NCBI GenBank assembly: GCA_944739405.2
Contig: OX123182.2
Span: 22,517,326-22,581,325 of the forward strand
DNA: 64,000 bases
Direction: 5' to 3'
From: Euclidia mi
Lineage: Eukaryota > Arthropoda > Insecta > Lepidoptera > Erebidae
Of this stretch, positions 1-11,999 are shown one piece after another (the first letter of the stretch is position 1; each line of letters starts with the position of its first letter). The translations under genes were made by a program, and so were the position numbers. The notes beneath the pieces are model-generated. The model was not told the DNA's origin. It did no database searches and was given only the letters and a program-made list of their open reading frames with translations.

Positions 1-1439
1 ATTATATACAAGTGTACATCACATGACACCCACATTAGGTATACAATTATAGGTGCGATCACGGCTCTGAGCTATTTTCTTGTTCCGTCCTTTTTAGACC
101 CCCTTTTCACGTAGTCGGGTTGTAGTTTTAAAACTTATTTTTTTATTTTAAATACCCTTAAACGTAACAATTACGTGATACATGATTATCGAGTTGAAGT
201 CTCGCAGACTCTATGTTTTATACTTATTACGTAGCAAACTCACTTGTACAAACTCATTGAGTGTAAACGTGCTTGTGCAGATAGGAAGTTACAAGGTAAA
301 TTATAAAAATAAATTCGACCCAGACTGTGATTTTACAAGCAGGTGTAGGAACACTAATATTATATTCCAAGCAGGTATCTAAGCGATAATAAACTTTTAA
401 CACAACAGAATAATCCAACTCATTAGCATCATAGACCGCACTACTGACTAATTAAGTACAGCAAGCTGTTGCCAAGACGAGAATTCTAGGGGCGCAAAAA
501 AATGAATGGAAATGTTCAGATTTCCTCGTTCCGTTGAGGAGGCAAAAACTCTTGTCACTGTGGTTCCCGCGAGTAACAAAGCGCAAGGGAGACCACTCTG
601 CGAATGCAGAGCGTTGCATGCACTTCTGGAATATACAGGATTGGAATTGCGGCGTGCGCGATTGTATGGGCGGTTGAAGAAATTGCAGAGATGAGTAAAT
701 GAACCCTGATATGAAAGTTAAAATTACGGTTTTGATTAAATTATTTTCATTATGTTTGCTGTGTTCAGAACCTTTTTAAATAATTCAATGAGTCCTGGTT
801 CTATATCATTTTTGCTAAAAGCCAGTAAAATATTTTTATATAGCATGAAACTGAATTAACAATGCTCTTTAAGGTATAAGAGCCTAGCAGTGTTTAAAAG
901 AAATAAAAAGTTAAGCAGTCACGAGAAAAATACGATGTGGTATTAATTTACGTAGCAAATATTAAAAACAAATAATCAAAAAATTAATTACCTGGTACCG
1001 AATTGTTTGCGCACTTTTCTAATATTTCACTTTGAAATAACAACTTTCATTGTCATTAACACAAATGAATAAAACCTTAATTTTTTGCTAATCACACAGA
1101 TCTATCATATAATTTAATTCTGACCAAACAAAGAGATTTCGTTCCAGCATATTTTTTTTAAATTATATCAGCCCCATAAGAACGTCTTAATATACTTTTC
1201 TTTTACGTCTCTATCTTACGCGCTCCTTCTCCGTGTGTTTCCCTCTTAAGTTTACCATATCTTGCGACAGACTTTTCCTCGGGGAATGATAGCAGAGGGC
1301 ACTGACCCCTCGCCACTTACAGTAACACGTTCTGAAAGATCTCGACATTATGCCGTTATTGCAATTCTCCAACTGCTACATTTTACACTTGGAATGAATA
1401 AATTATATTCAACGTTGTGTATTTAAAATTATATTTCAA
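1..1439. other. AT-rich sequence, no gene seen
   Basis: I see no coding potential, RNA gene or clear repeat boundary here. Short open frames, such as the one near 506-694, are under 70 codons and show no recognisable motif. Confidence 0.5.
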
Positions 1440-1503
1440 TGGATGGGTGGGAGTAAAATGAGATGGATTTGAAAGGGTTTTAGGTGGATTTGGTGATGAC
1501 AGT

Positions 1504-1851
1504 GTGAATAAAAATGGAAAAGTATTGCTTGAGGTTTGTTTAGAGTGGAGCCTTTGTGTGACAAGCACCATGTTTCATCACAAAAGGATACACATATATA
1601 CGCGTGAGGCTAAATATGTTAGAAGAAATATGATTGATTTTGTAATTGTAGATAAACGTTTGAGAAATAATGTGTTAGATACAAGGGTGTATCGAGGGAT
1701 CAGCATCCACACAGACCACTTTTTGGTGATGAGCCGGATAAGTGGGCTCTTTAAAGGATGGCGTCACCGAGAACATAATGAAAATAGGGTCTTGGAAAGA
1801 ATAAAAGTAGAAAATCTGCAAGAAAAAGATGTGAAAGATGAGTATAAGTGA
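1504..1851 (+). pseudogene. LINE endonuclease, C-terminal fragment
   Basis: The translation contains the segment MIDFVIVDKR followed by TDHFLVMSRI. This is the layout of the last two catalytic blocks of apurinic-type LINE endonucleases, a hydrophobic-D-F strand and then an S/T-D-H triad. The upstream catalytic Glu and Asn blocks are absent. The frame ends in a lysine-rich stretch leading to a stop at 1849-1851; the basic linker resumes in the next frame. It has no function of its own. Confidence 0.65.
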
Positions 1852-2406
1852 ATATTGATAGCAAGATTTGAGAGGTTCAACGGCATAAATGATATGGAAG
1901 AATTATGGCAATCTTTTAAAGCAGAGAAAATATGTGTAGCGTCTGAAGTATGTGGTGTGATCAAGAGAAGGAAAATACGAAAGGTTAAGAATACATGGTG
2001 GGACAAGGATGTACAATCAGCAGTGTCAGAGAAGAAGAAAGCTTGGTTAGATTGGTTGGCTGCCAGAGCAAATGAAAGAATGGGAAAGGCAACGAGTGAT
2101 GACATAGATAAAGCAAGAAAGGAGTTTGTTAGGTCAAAAAGAATTGTGAAAGAAATTGTTAAAAAGAAAAAAGAGGGAAAAGAAAGATGAGTTTGATAGC
2201 AGACTATCTGATGATTTCCGGAGAAACATAAAGTTTTTCTGGAAATCCGTTCGTGCAGTTTGAGGAAGAACTCAAACCTCAGAATACACGTCAATCAGAG
2301 ACAAGAATGGAAAGATACTGAATGGTGAATCATGCGTGCTGAAGAGATGGAAGGAGTATTTTGAAGTTATTTCAAAAGAACGGCGATAGAGATATCGATC
2401 AACGAA

Positions 2407-3060
2407 ATGAATGGTAATAATAGCAATGATGAAAGCGATATTGGTATGGATGAGATTGTGAAGGCGCTGGGAAGTATGAAATTAGCTAAGGCTGCAGGAT
2501 ATGATAGGATTACAGTTGAAATGCTGAAGGCTGGACAGGGCATCATAGTTGGTCAGCTGCAGCGCTTATTTAACTTGTGCTGGAGCACCGGCAGAGTACC
2601 TGATGACTGGGCCACAGCGGTGGTTGTGCCTCTTTATAAGGAAAAAGGCTCGCAACAAGACTGCAAGAACTATAGAGGCATTAGCCTTCTCAGCATTGTT
2701 GGCAAATTGTATGCGAAGGTACTGATTGAAAGAGTTATGGAAGTAACCGACAAGAAAATATGGGATGTACAAGCAGGATTCCGAAAGGGTCAAGGATCAA
2801 GTCTTTTCCTTACGGTGCTTAGCCGAAAAATTCTTGGCCAAAGGTCAAAAGGTCTATTGCGCATCCATGGATTTGGAAAAGGCTTACGATAAAGTAGTGA
2901 GGAATGAAATGTGGTCGGTACTGTCGATGTATGGGGTGAACAGCAGCCTCATACGAGCTCTGAAATCCCTTTATGAAGGTTCTAGAGCTTGTGTGAGGAT
3001 AAATGGGTCGTACACGTATTGGTTTACCATCAAGACAGGTGTTAGACAGGGATGTATAAT
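2407..3060 (+). pseudogene. LINE reverse transcriptase, N-terminal half, one frameshift
   Basis: Two overlapping frames (2407-2892 and 2765-3127) together make an N-terminal RT domain. Visible blocks are GYDRITVEMLKAG (fingers), VVPLYKEKGSQQDCKNYRGISLLS (the NYRGISLLS motif), QAGFRKG, then after a frameshift near 2780 MDLEKAYDKV, which carries the first catalytic Asp block, and TGVRQGC. The ADD catalytic box is absent because the element is truncated there. The basic, non-homologous tail after 3061 belongs to flanking DNA. Confidence 0.8.
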
Positions 3061-3574
3061 TACAAAATTACGCAAGTCATATTATTGGGGCAAAAAGAAG
3101 TCAACAATCCCTGTTTGTTTGAGTTGAGCCGAGATCGGGAGGATTCGATTCAGAAGCGGAAAAATCAGCCGTGTAGAAAATTGGGATATCGGCATGTTCT
3201 TGTGATGAAATAATCTACTTTTAATGTATAAACTTATGGATGTAATGAGGATTTTTCGGTCGAACTATTATCATTATCAGCTTATTGACTTACTGGTGAT
3301 GGATATTACTGGTGATTCTGTTTTGCACGATTAATCGAATGTAATATATTTTTGTCTTGTTTTTTTTTCACTTTGTGTACAAGAAAATCTACTAAGTTCA
3401 CGTACCTTAAGCTAATGGCCTTAAACTTGTTAAACTTTAGATGATGCAGAGACAAAAACTATAAAGAGCATTTATTTTCACTTAAATAAAAAAAACAACG
3501 ATGATCATTTATTTATTTTTTGCAAATTAGAACGGCGGTTAGCCAATAACACTAATTAAAAATATATACAAAAC
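3061..3574. other. AT-rich sequence, nothing recognised
   Basis: The stretch between the LINE truncation point and the next repeat holds no ORF or repeat that I can assign. Confidence 0.4.
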
Positions 3575-3780
3575 TAGAGGACGCCAGCAGCTACGCCTGC
3601 ATTCTTTTTTAATTTTCCCGTTTTGGCCGATCCCGTGGGAATTTCGGGAAATCCCTTCTTAGTGCACCCCTACGGTCCCCAAGGCCAATGCCAAATTTCA
3701 GCTTCTTGCGCCCAATAGTTTCGGCTGTAGCGTGTCTGTCAGTCAGTCAGTAACGCAAGGATTTTATATATTAAGATTAC
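3575..3780. repeat. Interspersed repeat family P, copy 1
   Basis: The segment runs from a 'cagcagctacgcctgca' block through 'gatcccgtgggaatttcggg' to a (gtca)n stretch. The same order of blocks recurs at about 14955-15040 in the same orientation, at 56545-56715 in inverse orientation, and as a short piece near 44505-44545. It resembles the 3' tails of lepidopteran LINE or non-autonomous elements; the class is not settled. Confidence 0.6.
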
Positions 3781-3919
3781 AGAATTACAATTAAAATATT
3801 AGTTTAAAGTAGGAAATTAAAAAAGAAAACAAAAAAGTTTAAGGATACAAGCAAATTAAAAAGAAAAGACAAAAGTAAGTTGACATAATTAAAACATTCA
3901 GTCAATCTCAGAAAATTTC

Positions 3920-4102
3920 ATGATCGGCCTTAGGGAAGTGCCGAAAAAACCGACGAGTAAACTTCCGTCTGAGGTTTTAGAATTAATTATACCCCCTCCT
4001 GTAAATGTAAGGTCTAGTGTAAGTCATTGTAGTTCTCATCAAAATATGTCAGATTATATGGTAGATGATTCTTCAGAAGAAGAATTTAGTGATGCAGAAT
4101 AA
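3920..4102 (+). CDS. Small ORF with acidic tail, possible C-terminal exon
   Basis: This 60-codon frame starts with ATG and ends in a very acidic tail (SSEEEFSDAE). That looks like a genuine protein C-terminus rather than random AT-rich translation. A proline patch (IIPPPVNV) lies just before a Ser/His-rich stretch. AATAAA-type signals follow about 230 bases later, near 4338. I do not recognise the protein. It may be the last exon of a host gene or of a transposon. Upstream sequence is A-rich and shows no convincing promoter. Treat it as tentative. Confidence 0.25.
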   Translation: MIGLREVPKKPTSKLPSEVLELIIPPPVNVRSSVSHCSSHQNMSDYMVDDSSEEEFSDAE

Positions 4103-4498
4103 ATAGAAGTTGTAAATAATATTTTACTAATGTTTTTTTAAGCTGTGTACCTTATCTAACTTTATTATTAGTTGTCAACATATTGTTTTTTAACTGCATA
4201 TTTTTTAAGTAAAAAGTACTGTTATTGAGTAGGTAGTAATAATGCCCTATTACGTAATTAGAAGCCAAGTCCTTAGTAGCACAAAATTTTATGACTATTG
4301 TTATTTTTTTTCATTGTTATTTTTTTCCTGTTTGACAATAAAAGATTAATCGCTATTATATATTTTTTTGTTGGCACACGTGACCCTACCTCCTGTTTTT
4401 TGGTGTTATATGCGCTAATACCCCATTAGAATATCATAATAAAGCCGTACGAACTAAAAAACCTCAATAAATAATTTTGTCCAGCTAGCATGTTCTAG

Positions 4499-4598
4499 AC
4501 GAACCACAGTGCGTAGGTGTCGTAAGAGGCGACTTTGGGATAACACGATGCAAATACCATCTTTGCGTAGAGACGGAAAACTCGACATCAAACCTTAT
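4499..4598 (+). repeat. Interspersed repeat family Q, fragment
   Basis: The block 'ggtgtcgtaagaggcgact' followed by a diverged A-rich segment also occurs in the longer copies at about 6950-7181 and 12485-12665. Here only the 5' half remains, directly abutting a SINE. Confidence 0.6.
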
Positions 4599-4870
4599 AC
4601 GACTGCCTCGTTGGTCTCGCGGCATAAATGTGCGCATGGGATCGGGAGGTCCCGGGTTCGATTCCTGGGTCGGGCAGTGTTATTGGGTTTTTCTGTCACG
4701 AAATTCTCAGTAGCACCACGGAGTCTGGAAATGTGCCCGGTACGGCAATAGGCTCGCCCCTTATTACGTGGGAGTAAAGTATATCTGGAGAAAAGTGGGT
4801 GTAGAAATACACCTCTGCCTACCCCTTCGGGGATAAAAGGCGTGACGATATGTATGTGTATGTATTTATT
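4599..4870 (+). mobile_element. tRNA-derived SINE, near complete
   Basis: A tRNA-like head carries a Pol III box A region (TTGGTCTCGCGG) and a perfect box B (GGTTCGATTCC, 4655-4665). The body includes 'gctcgccccttattacgtgg', the tail block 'taccccttcggggataaaag', and a TATG/TATT-rich 3' end. Related 5'-truncated copies lie at 11890-11945 and 57495-57620. It is a retroposed element and depends on LINE machinery. Confidence 0.85.
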
Positions 4871-5844
4871 TATTACAATATATAATATTTTCGATAAATA
4901 TTTACTATTAGTTATAAATATTTATAAACCCAATATTTGGCTAAAAATACACTAGCGTAGCAAGCGAGCAGTATACAGAAATGAAAAGTTACGGGTAGGC
5001 CACAACTTTGACAACGAGCGACGCGACATGAAACGCGGCATGCGACAGTGACGCCAAGCGATGTCCACACCACTCTCTACTCCGTTGCCCCCACCGCTGT
5101 CGCCGTAAATTGAACGCAACAGTCAACAAGCGTCGCGCGTCGCTTTTCACCCTACTGACAAAGTCGTGACCGTGTCATTACAGGACAAGCTTTTACGCAG
5201 TTTTTACTTGTTTTGTTACCGTCACTCGATCGGGACTATAGCAAAAAATGATTGTAGAGTACCCTAGGCAATTCTGCCCCTGTGTTTTGATAAAAGTTTT
5301 TGTGACAAAAATGCATGGCGATATAGTATTTGCATTTGTAGTTTTTGTTTGTTTGAACAGTGCGGGCTTTAGAGCGGCTTCGGGATTGTTTCAATGAGCG
5401 TTAAGGATAAATAGTTTTAAAAATAATGGTGCCGGTGACAGCTCGTAAATGGTTATTAAAATGTACGACTGTTTTAGAAAAAAAATATAATTCAACATTG
5501 CTTTAATTAGGACAAATTCGCCTGGACAGCAGTTATCGGCGCTAAACTATATGTTGCTAAAAAGACAGGAACTGTACTACAACACACAAATGAGAGCGTC
5601 TTAGCGAGCATTTTATCGAGCTTCCTAGTAAAAAGACAGTAAATTTGCTTCGAGCTTTTTGTCAATTAAAGCAATATCTAGAAAGATCGTGAAAATGTTG
5701 GTAACGATGTTTGGCTCTGTTTGCTGTTCAGTTCAAAAAAATTAAAAACAGCGAATGCTAGAATCTGTTACAAAAGAATGCTTATATCGCCGGTCTACAT
5801 AAAGTAGAAAATATTGATGCTTCAAAGCAAAAGAAATAAAAAAT
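4871..5844. other. Sequence without recognised genes
   Basis: Moderately GC-rich patch near 5000-5160, then AT-rich. No ORF or repeat can be supported. Confidence 0.4.
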
Positions 5845-6115
5845 TAACTTTCTTTTTTGTTCTTTTTTTTGTTCTTTTTTCTTTTTGACAACTCCCGCAT
5901 TAGGACTAAATCCTGTGTCGCGGGGGACTTTACAAACATACCTACAACTAAGGGACACAATGAACACCCAGACTCGAAATAACAATTTATGAATCATACA
6001 AAGTGTTGTCTCGTGTGGGAATCGAACCCACAACACTCGCGCAGTGTCAAGCGGCGAGGCGGCCGCTTGACACTGCGCGAGTCCAACCACTAACCAACCG
6101 TGCAGTCAAAATATT
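5845..6115 (-). mobile_element. tRNA-derived SINE with internal palindrome
   Basis: Read on the minus strand: a tRNA-like head with box A-like GGTTGGTTAGTGG, a perfect box B GGTTCGATTCCC (RC of about 6019-6030), a body ending in 'cgcgacacaggatttagtcc', and a long A-rich tail with G interruptions (the T-rich run 5850-5886 on the plus strand). Between box A and box B sits a 21 bp perfect inverted repeat, which lengthens the tRNA-like region and is not expected in a normal tRNA fold. Related fragments lie at 9235-9420, 22610-22740 and 43860-43995. Confidence 0.85.
6035..6082. repeat. Perfect 21 bp inverted repeat, 6 nt loop
   Basis: The arms 6035-6055 and 6062-6082 are exact reverse complements (arm begins ACTCGCGCAGTGTCAAGC). 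The loop is GAGGCG. It lies inside the SINE tRNA-like head. Confidence 0.95.
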
Positions 6116-6379
6116 TCCAAATATTGCCAAATTCCTTCGAATACAATTTTCTGAAAAATGCACTTGATACCGTTTTTTTATTGGCCAGGTACTTGTTGTA
6201 GATGCATTGTGCGATATACAAAAATGCAATTTCGAATTTCTTAAAATTAAAGAGTGCAGGCCAGTTTACGCTGCGTCATAAGTACGTTCGTGTCAAGAAT
6301 AGTAATGAATAATCGCTCTCTAATGCACTGTAAAATCTTCGTACAAATCTTAACATGCACAAGATACCGAATATCATTT

Positions 6380-6525
6380 TCAACTGCGTGGACCGACGAT
6401 CTGGTTAAGATCGCGGGAAGCGGTTGGATGCGGGCGGCTCAAAATCGGTATGTGTGGAGAACCTTGGGGGAAGCCTATGTCCAGTAGTGGACGTCTCTAG
6501 TCTGACATGATGATGATGATATAAG
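6380..6525 (+). mobile_element. RTE-type LINE, 3' terminal fragment
   Basis: The frame covering 6383-6487 reads WTDDLVKIAGSGWMRAAQNR and then GEAYVQ, the extreme C-terminus of RTE-type LINE polyproteins in moths. It is followed by a stop, a short 3' UTR and a terminal (ATG)n repeat at about 6508-6521. Everything 5' is missing, the usual outcome of incomplete reverse transcription. A longer relic of the same superfamily is at 57815-59290. Confidence 0.85.
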
Positions 6526-6949
6526 TGACAAATGGGCAATTTTATAATAAATACTCATAACATGTACGCCTTTCATCTCAAAATACTTGCATGTTTACAG
6601 ACTTATTTAATGCAATACCGTAAATAAACTGTATCAAAACGCCCAGTCACACAGCAACTGAAAAGCAACGCACAATAGAGCATACGTAAGTCATTAATTA
6701 ACCTTTTCGAGCCGTAAGCCGTAAAGGAAACACGGCCGTATTGAGTGAGTACATCGGAAGTAACGTGGCGTGATACCAGCTACGTGAACATCTGATCCGG
6801 GAACACACGATCGATGCTCCTTCAATTTCACGCGGTGTTTACTTTCACTGTGCACGGAGGGTTGTGCTGTCTTTAGATAGAAACGGACTTGCAGTATGGA
6901 TAAATAAGTATTTAAACATTTGTAAATGTGAATAACGTCCGTGTGGTGA
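6526..6949. other. Unassigned sequence
   Basis: No gene or repeat recognised. Confidence 0.4.
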
Positions 6950-7181
6950 CGGATTAAGAATACGGAATGTCACCACCCCATATCATCCCATGGGTGTCGT
7001 AAGAGCCGACAGAGGGAGCATATTAGGCAGAGAACAGCACTGTAAGAGAAAGAAAACTTGATACAAACCCTATACCAACCCGTTTGGCCAGCGTGGTATA
7101 GTAGGCCAATTCCTCCTTTCAAAGGAGAGGCCTAGTCCAGCAGTGGACTGTTAAAGGCTGATGATGATGATGATGATGAAA
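6950..7181 (+). repeat. Interspersed repeat family Q, full 3' copy with (GAT)n tail
   Basis: Contains 'ggtgtcgtaagagccgac', 'ccaacccgtttggccagcgt' and 'ggcctagtccagcagtggac', and ends in (GATGAT)n at about 7160-7179. The last block and tail are typical of the 3' ends of lepidopteran LINE/SINE families. Shorter copies are at 4499-4598 and 12485-12665. Confidence 0.75.
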
Positions 7182-9234
7182 TGTGAATATTAGTTTTTTG
7201 TGGATGTTTTACTACTCAAGAGGTCACCATGATATTTTGGTGTGATTGTGATATTAATAATAAAAAATATTTTTTCTTTTGATTTTGTTTTCTAATTTTG
7301 AATTCTTGTCATTATAAATATAAACTCTGCCGCAAATATTTTAACACCCGCCAAGGTGAACCCACTGCTGTTTATCGGATAAATGTGTTGTCTAATTTAT
7401 AAACGTCGTAATAGTTGCTAAGAATTTCTAACAAAAAGAAATCTTATTATTTCAGACCAGGAGGCAACCAAACTTTTCACAGTCGACCCCAAATAAAAAC
7501 AAGATTGCAAGGATATTTTTGTATTTTTAAACACACCAGAAACATAAGCAAAACTATTCGGAATACTAGCGCTAGTCCACGTAAACGAGGCACGGTGAAT
7601 GAAGAATTCGTTCAGTTTTCTTGCAAATAGACGAAAACATTTTGTTTTATTCTCGTCGAAGACCTTTTCTGGACCGTTGGGCGCGCATATATTTCTGTCT
7701 GTTATGATTTGTTGCTTTTTTCATATTTTATCAAATATCTATGTTAATGGTGCCCCTACGTAATAAATGTAAAGACACTAAGCTACTATTTTGTTTGAGG
7801 ATTCGTTTGAGACGAAATGCGAATCTCTGATTAAGGGGAAAAGAAATATATTGAAGAATTTATAATTAGAATTTCGGGTGAGTGGGCGTTGTATTGTGTA
7901 ATTAGCTGGGAATTTGTGATGGTGTTCGAGCTTGAAGACAGAATCCGCCTTATGGACTACATTTATATAGTTCGAAATTTAGTCCTTAGCTTATAGTAAA
8001 TTAGGTATTCAAAATATCTAATTTACTATAAGCAGATTAAACATGCATTATTGACTGCTGCTACCTCTAAAGTTTGCTGGAACAAATGTGCTATTCAAAT
8101 AATGTATACATACTCTCGTCAAAAATAATTTAAATTAATTTTTAAATCTAAGACTAAATTTGCAACTATGGTAAGTTCTTAACCTTCAATGAGGCATATT
8201 GTGTTTAACTAGTGCATGGCCTAATTGGTACTATCGGTGGTAAATAATCTTCTGCTTGTAAGTAGTCAGCTGCAGTTATTGATTTACGGAACTTTATTAC
8301 AGGGGCATGTGGTGCGTGAGAAGATAGGATTGACCTAGATTAATTTGAGACATTAAAATTGTTCGGCAACTTTTGAGGCGGTGTTAGAATAGTTACGTAG
8401 CTTCGAGTGAAATTACTGAGTATGAGTTGTAATATTTTGCGACGATATCACATTATCAATTAATAAAAAAATTACGCGTAATAGATTTATCGGCGAATTT
8501 ATTTCAGTGTAATATAATTAAAGTGTGTTTATAGGTTAAAAATAGCCTTTTGGGCGCTAATGTAATGCTTAGAGATATTTTGAAATGAAAAACAGCTAAA
8601 TGTTCTACGTCGACGGAAATATCTTGAGCACTATTAAAGTGATGAATGACTGCAAGGACTAAAAACACTATGCACCAGAATTGGGAAGTAAATTTTAAAT
8701 AAATAACTTAAAGCAAATCAAAAGACAGTGTCACCTATGACACTGCAAACACCAAACACTTGCTCCTAAATTGTAATTGCACTCCCAAGAAAACAATTTG
8801 GCGTCTGAAATTGCAAATGTCGTAATCCTAGACCCCCATTACTTTCAGTTCGGTTTCGAGTGGGACAATGGCTACTGCAATCAATACACCAGAAAACAAG
8901 TCGGGTCTCACTCAAAACCCAATCAGTGGCAACGAGAAGTCGATGAAAAAAATCCGAAAGTAAATTACAAACCGTGCCGAGTTAATAAAAGTTTATACAA
9001 CTTTCTACGCTATTCGTGACCGGCTTTCTTCGGAACGTATTTTTTCGTTTTTTCGTTTTTTTTTCGTTATAGTTGCAGTGGGTGCATGTTTGTGTTGATA
9101 ACGTTTATGGCTGTGGTGTTTGTGTTAGGTCTGATAAAAGCCATGGTTTTGTAAAGATGTGCAAAACATGCATGATATTGAGGTCAAAAGTATGTCAAAT
9201 CCTGAATTGACTGATATGTTGTTCTTTGTAATGG
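7182..9234. other. AT-rich sequence with one hairpin
   Basis: No gene supported. A perfect 16 bp inverted repeat with a 13 nt loop is at 7989-8033 (arm GCTTATAGTAAATTAG). The 80-codon frame near 8777-9019 shows no motif. Confidence 0.45.
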
Positions 9235-9420
9235 TTAATGGTCTTGAAGCCAGAGGTTCGATTCCTACCTGGGACAAAAATATTTTTTTGTGATGAGCAT
9301 GATTATATTTCTGCGGCTGTGTGGCTCTGGGTGTAATTTGTCGATTGCTTTAGAATAAGCTCTGCTAAGTTTGACTTCAGATGACCACGTGTGAGGTATC
9401 TAAGGATATAAATATTATTA
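9235..9420 (+). mobile_element. SINE fragment (5'-truncated)
   Basis: Starts within the tRNA-like head at a box B match (AGGTTCGATTCC) and continues with 'tgtgatgagcatgatta' and 'ctgggtgtaatttgtcgatt', matching the body of the 5845-6115 and 43860-43995 copies. Confidence 0.65.
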
Positions 9421-11260
9421 ATAATTATTTAACATACACTATATGGAAACCTGCTCAGTGATTTACATATTATAATAATTTGCTTGATAAAATAATAAAA
9501 AGGGGCGAAATTATATATGTTTAAAATTGTTGATGTATTTTTAGCGTCGTATCTGGTACCTGTTATTATAACGCAATATCGAGTCTACTCTTGTTTAGGT
9601 TTGAGATATCGTATTATGAAAATACGCTATATAACCTTCATCGTATGAGCCCTTATTGAAATGAATGGCGAGAATTATTTTATCTGAAGATATAATATTA
9701 TAGAATCTTTTCCGTCTGTGATAAGAATCTAAAATTGAACATTTAAGAGGTATCTTAATTAATTTATTAAAAACTTGATTTTGCCCGTTCGTTCACTGTG
9801 TGGGTCGGTTTTCGAGACAATAGGTAGCATCTGTCCTATTCTGATATATAAGCTATATTACTGCAATGATTCATCAAAATCCATCCAGTAGATTGATGCA
9901 TGCTACAGTAAAAATCATTACATCTATTAACCCACCCATACATCCTCCTAAAGTTACCCAAGTCGGTTTTGTAATTTTGAAAGCGTTACAGACGGATAGT
10001 CACGCATATGTTATAGATAATAGATATATAAGTAAAATAACAGTGGTATTGTTCTTCGTTATTGGAATTTAATTCAACAAACAATTATTTGAAGTGGCCG
10101 TTGTTTAGCTTCGACCACAAATGTTTAAGGGATTTAAGTGTGGTGCGGTGCGTGTGCGGTTTTAGGGCAAACAGTAGATATCAAACAATAAATTCGGACA
10201 TACATGTAGCTGCAACATATACCTACATACACATATATTATCGTAATAGTACATGACTTATGAAATAATGCTTGTTGTTCTTAAGATGTTTTGAATTGAA
10301 AGAAAACAGATAATGCAATGGCAATCAATGAGTCTTTACTAAACTAAAGACATTAGAGCCATTCCCGGTACAGGGAAAGCTCATGGTCGTGCTAAAACCC
10401 TGCATCTGGGTTCCATTCAGGATTTTCTGCTCACACACGTGAGAAGTGTAACCGAGCCGTGCACAGAGCGTGACCTACCATCTTGGCCCCTCAGTCACCA
10501 TTTTGTTTTAGTAGTAAAATTGAACATGGAATATGCGTGTCTATGTTTAATACAGAGGCGTAAACTGCTCTAGATGAAGAGAAAATGGAAAAGCCTAGTA
10601 AATACTCTTTATAATATTCCACCACTTTCACACAACACCGTTTAGTACCAAACGTTTACTATGGGTACAAGACAATGGATAAGCATACATGTAAACTTTT
10701 ATGAATACGTATGTATATACGTGTCACAAGAACCATCACCAAGCCGACGTCTACTCGTTGTGGACATCATGCCAAGTCATAGTAACCAAAAATAATACCT
10801 GGAAAACGTTTTTTTTTTGTTTTCACATTTTTGAAACCGCAATTAAAAGCGCGCGCGTGCAATGCTCGAAATACCTACATATCCATGGGGTTAAAGGGCA
10901 TCTAAAGAACAGTTTGGCTTGGTAAATGCATCGATTTTGTACCTAATTAGAAAAAATCCATACTAAGTTTGAGCCTCAATATCTCCTGAACCAGTAATTT
11001 CCCAGGTATGGTGCCCAAGTAAAAAATGTTTGTACTGATTGGTACAACATGGGATTTCAGTTTTCGTTAGGGTCTTTTTACACTCTGTATAGTAAATTAA
11101 TTAACTCCGCAATTGTAATAGTAAATAGCCATCATAATGATGTCGCAATTCATTGTTCTACCTAATATCTCAAACGTATAATTCTGATTTATTTATAGTT
11201 ATACTTTAATGTAAGCGTATACGAGTAAAATTCGGTCCGAGCGCAGAAGCAAAACAAAGT
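9421..11260. other. AT-rich sequence, nothing recognised
   Basis: Several frames of 60-75 codons occur but none shows a motif, a promoter or a plausible exon structure. Confidence 0.45.
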
Positions 11261-11261
11261 T

Positions 11262-11400
11262 CCATTGTGGCTGACTCAGTGGTGCAGTGGTACTTGAAAC
11301 GTACCGCCCGGTCCGTGTATTCGATAAGTGGTCCTCCAACTCTCAAGAAAATATTTTGTGTAAGAATATTAAGTTTTGTGGGAAAGAAATATTTATATAG
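11262..11400 (+). mobile_element. Degenerate tRNA-derived SINE fragment
   Basis: A box A-like segment (CTCAGTGGTGCAGTGG) is followed after about 30 bases by a decayed box B. The downstream body 'aaaatattttgtgtaag' matches SINE bodies elsewhere in the window only loosely. Confidence 0.4.
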
Positions 11401-11889
11401 GAAAGGTTAGAGAAATGTTGGCTATTTACCTACCGATTTAAAGAGGAAGTTATAAGTTTGACATGTCTGTGGTGCCGTAGCTCCTAAACGAATGCTCCGA
11501 TTATGATGCAGTTATTTTATTTAATATTTGACGAGATCGAGATTGTTCTTGGCTAGAATTTCTGAAGATCTGTGTTGGAGGTTACTTATTTATTTTTAAT
11601 TTGATGTAGATAAATGTTCTCAGGCGTGATTGAAATCATACCTTAATTAAAAAAATGGCATATTATTTATTCTAAATTTGATAAATAATAGATATTTAAC
11701 TCAATGGGCCTTATTACAAAACATGGTCTAAATATAATACCGGGTTTAGTCCTTGATTGTCATTTTAACAAAGGATTTTTTGAAGAAGGTCGTTAATTAT
11801 TTTAATGCGACACTAGTCCCAACGAATTTAAGGGCAATTAGTTTTTAAAAATGTCTCTATAGTCTCCATACATTCAATTTTACAATTCA

Positions 11890-11945
11890 ATTTCACCCTT
11901 CGGGGATAAAAGGCGTGAAGTTATGTTAGTTATGTTATTATAACC
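11890..11945 (+). mobile_element. SINE 3'-tail fragment
   Basis: Carries the tail block 'cccttcggggataaaaggcg' followed by 'tgaagttatgttagttatg', the same end as the SINE at 4599-4870. Confidence 0.75.
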
Positions 11946-11999
11946 TCAACTTTACTAAGATAACTAAAAGTTATGTCTGTATTATTATTTCGGCAGTTG

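Larger units (their letters stand above)
1440..3060 (+). mobile_element. Degenerate non-LTR (LINE) retrotransposon fragment
   Basis: Successive frames read as an APE-type endonuclease C-terminus (about 1500-1790), a basic linker (about 1855-2190) and the N-terminal half of a reverse transcriptase (2407-3060). Frameshifts and stops separate them. The similarity ends abruptly just after the RT motif GVRQGC, so the second half of RT and the 3' end are missing; the 5' part of the endonuclease is missing as well. The clade is not resolved: the RT wording differs from the RTE copy at 57.8 kb, so this is a separate family. It is a dead relic. Confidence 0.8.

Noticed and set aside
1764..2294. 176-codon minus-strand frame
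   Set aside because: Antisense shadow over the LINE linker; the plus-strand frames carry the recognisable domains.
4599..4680. tRNA gene
   Set aside because: Box B is perfect, but the segment is the head of a SINE with the standard body and tail; no clean cloverleaf.
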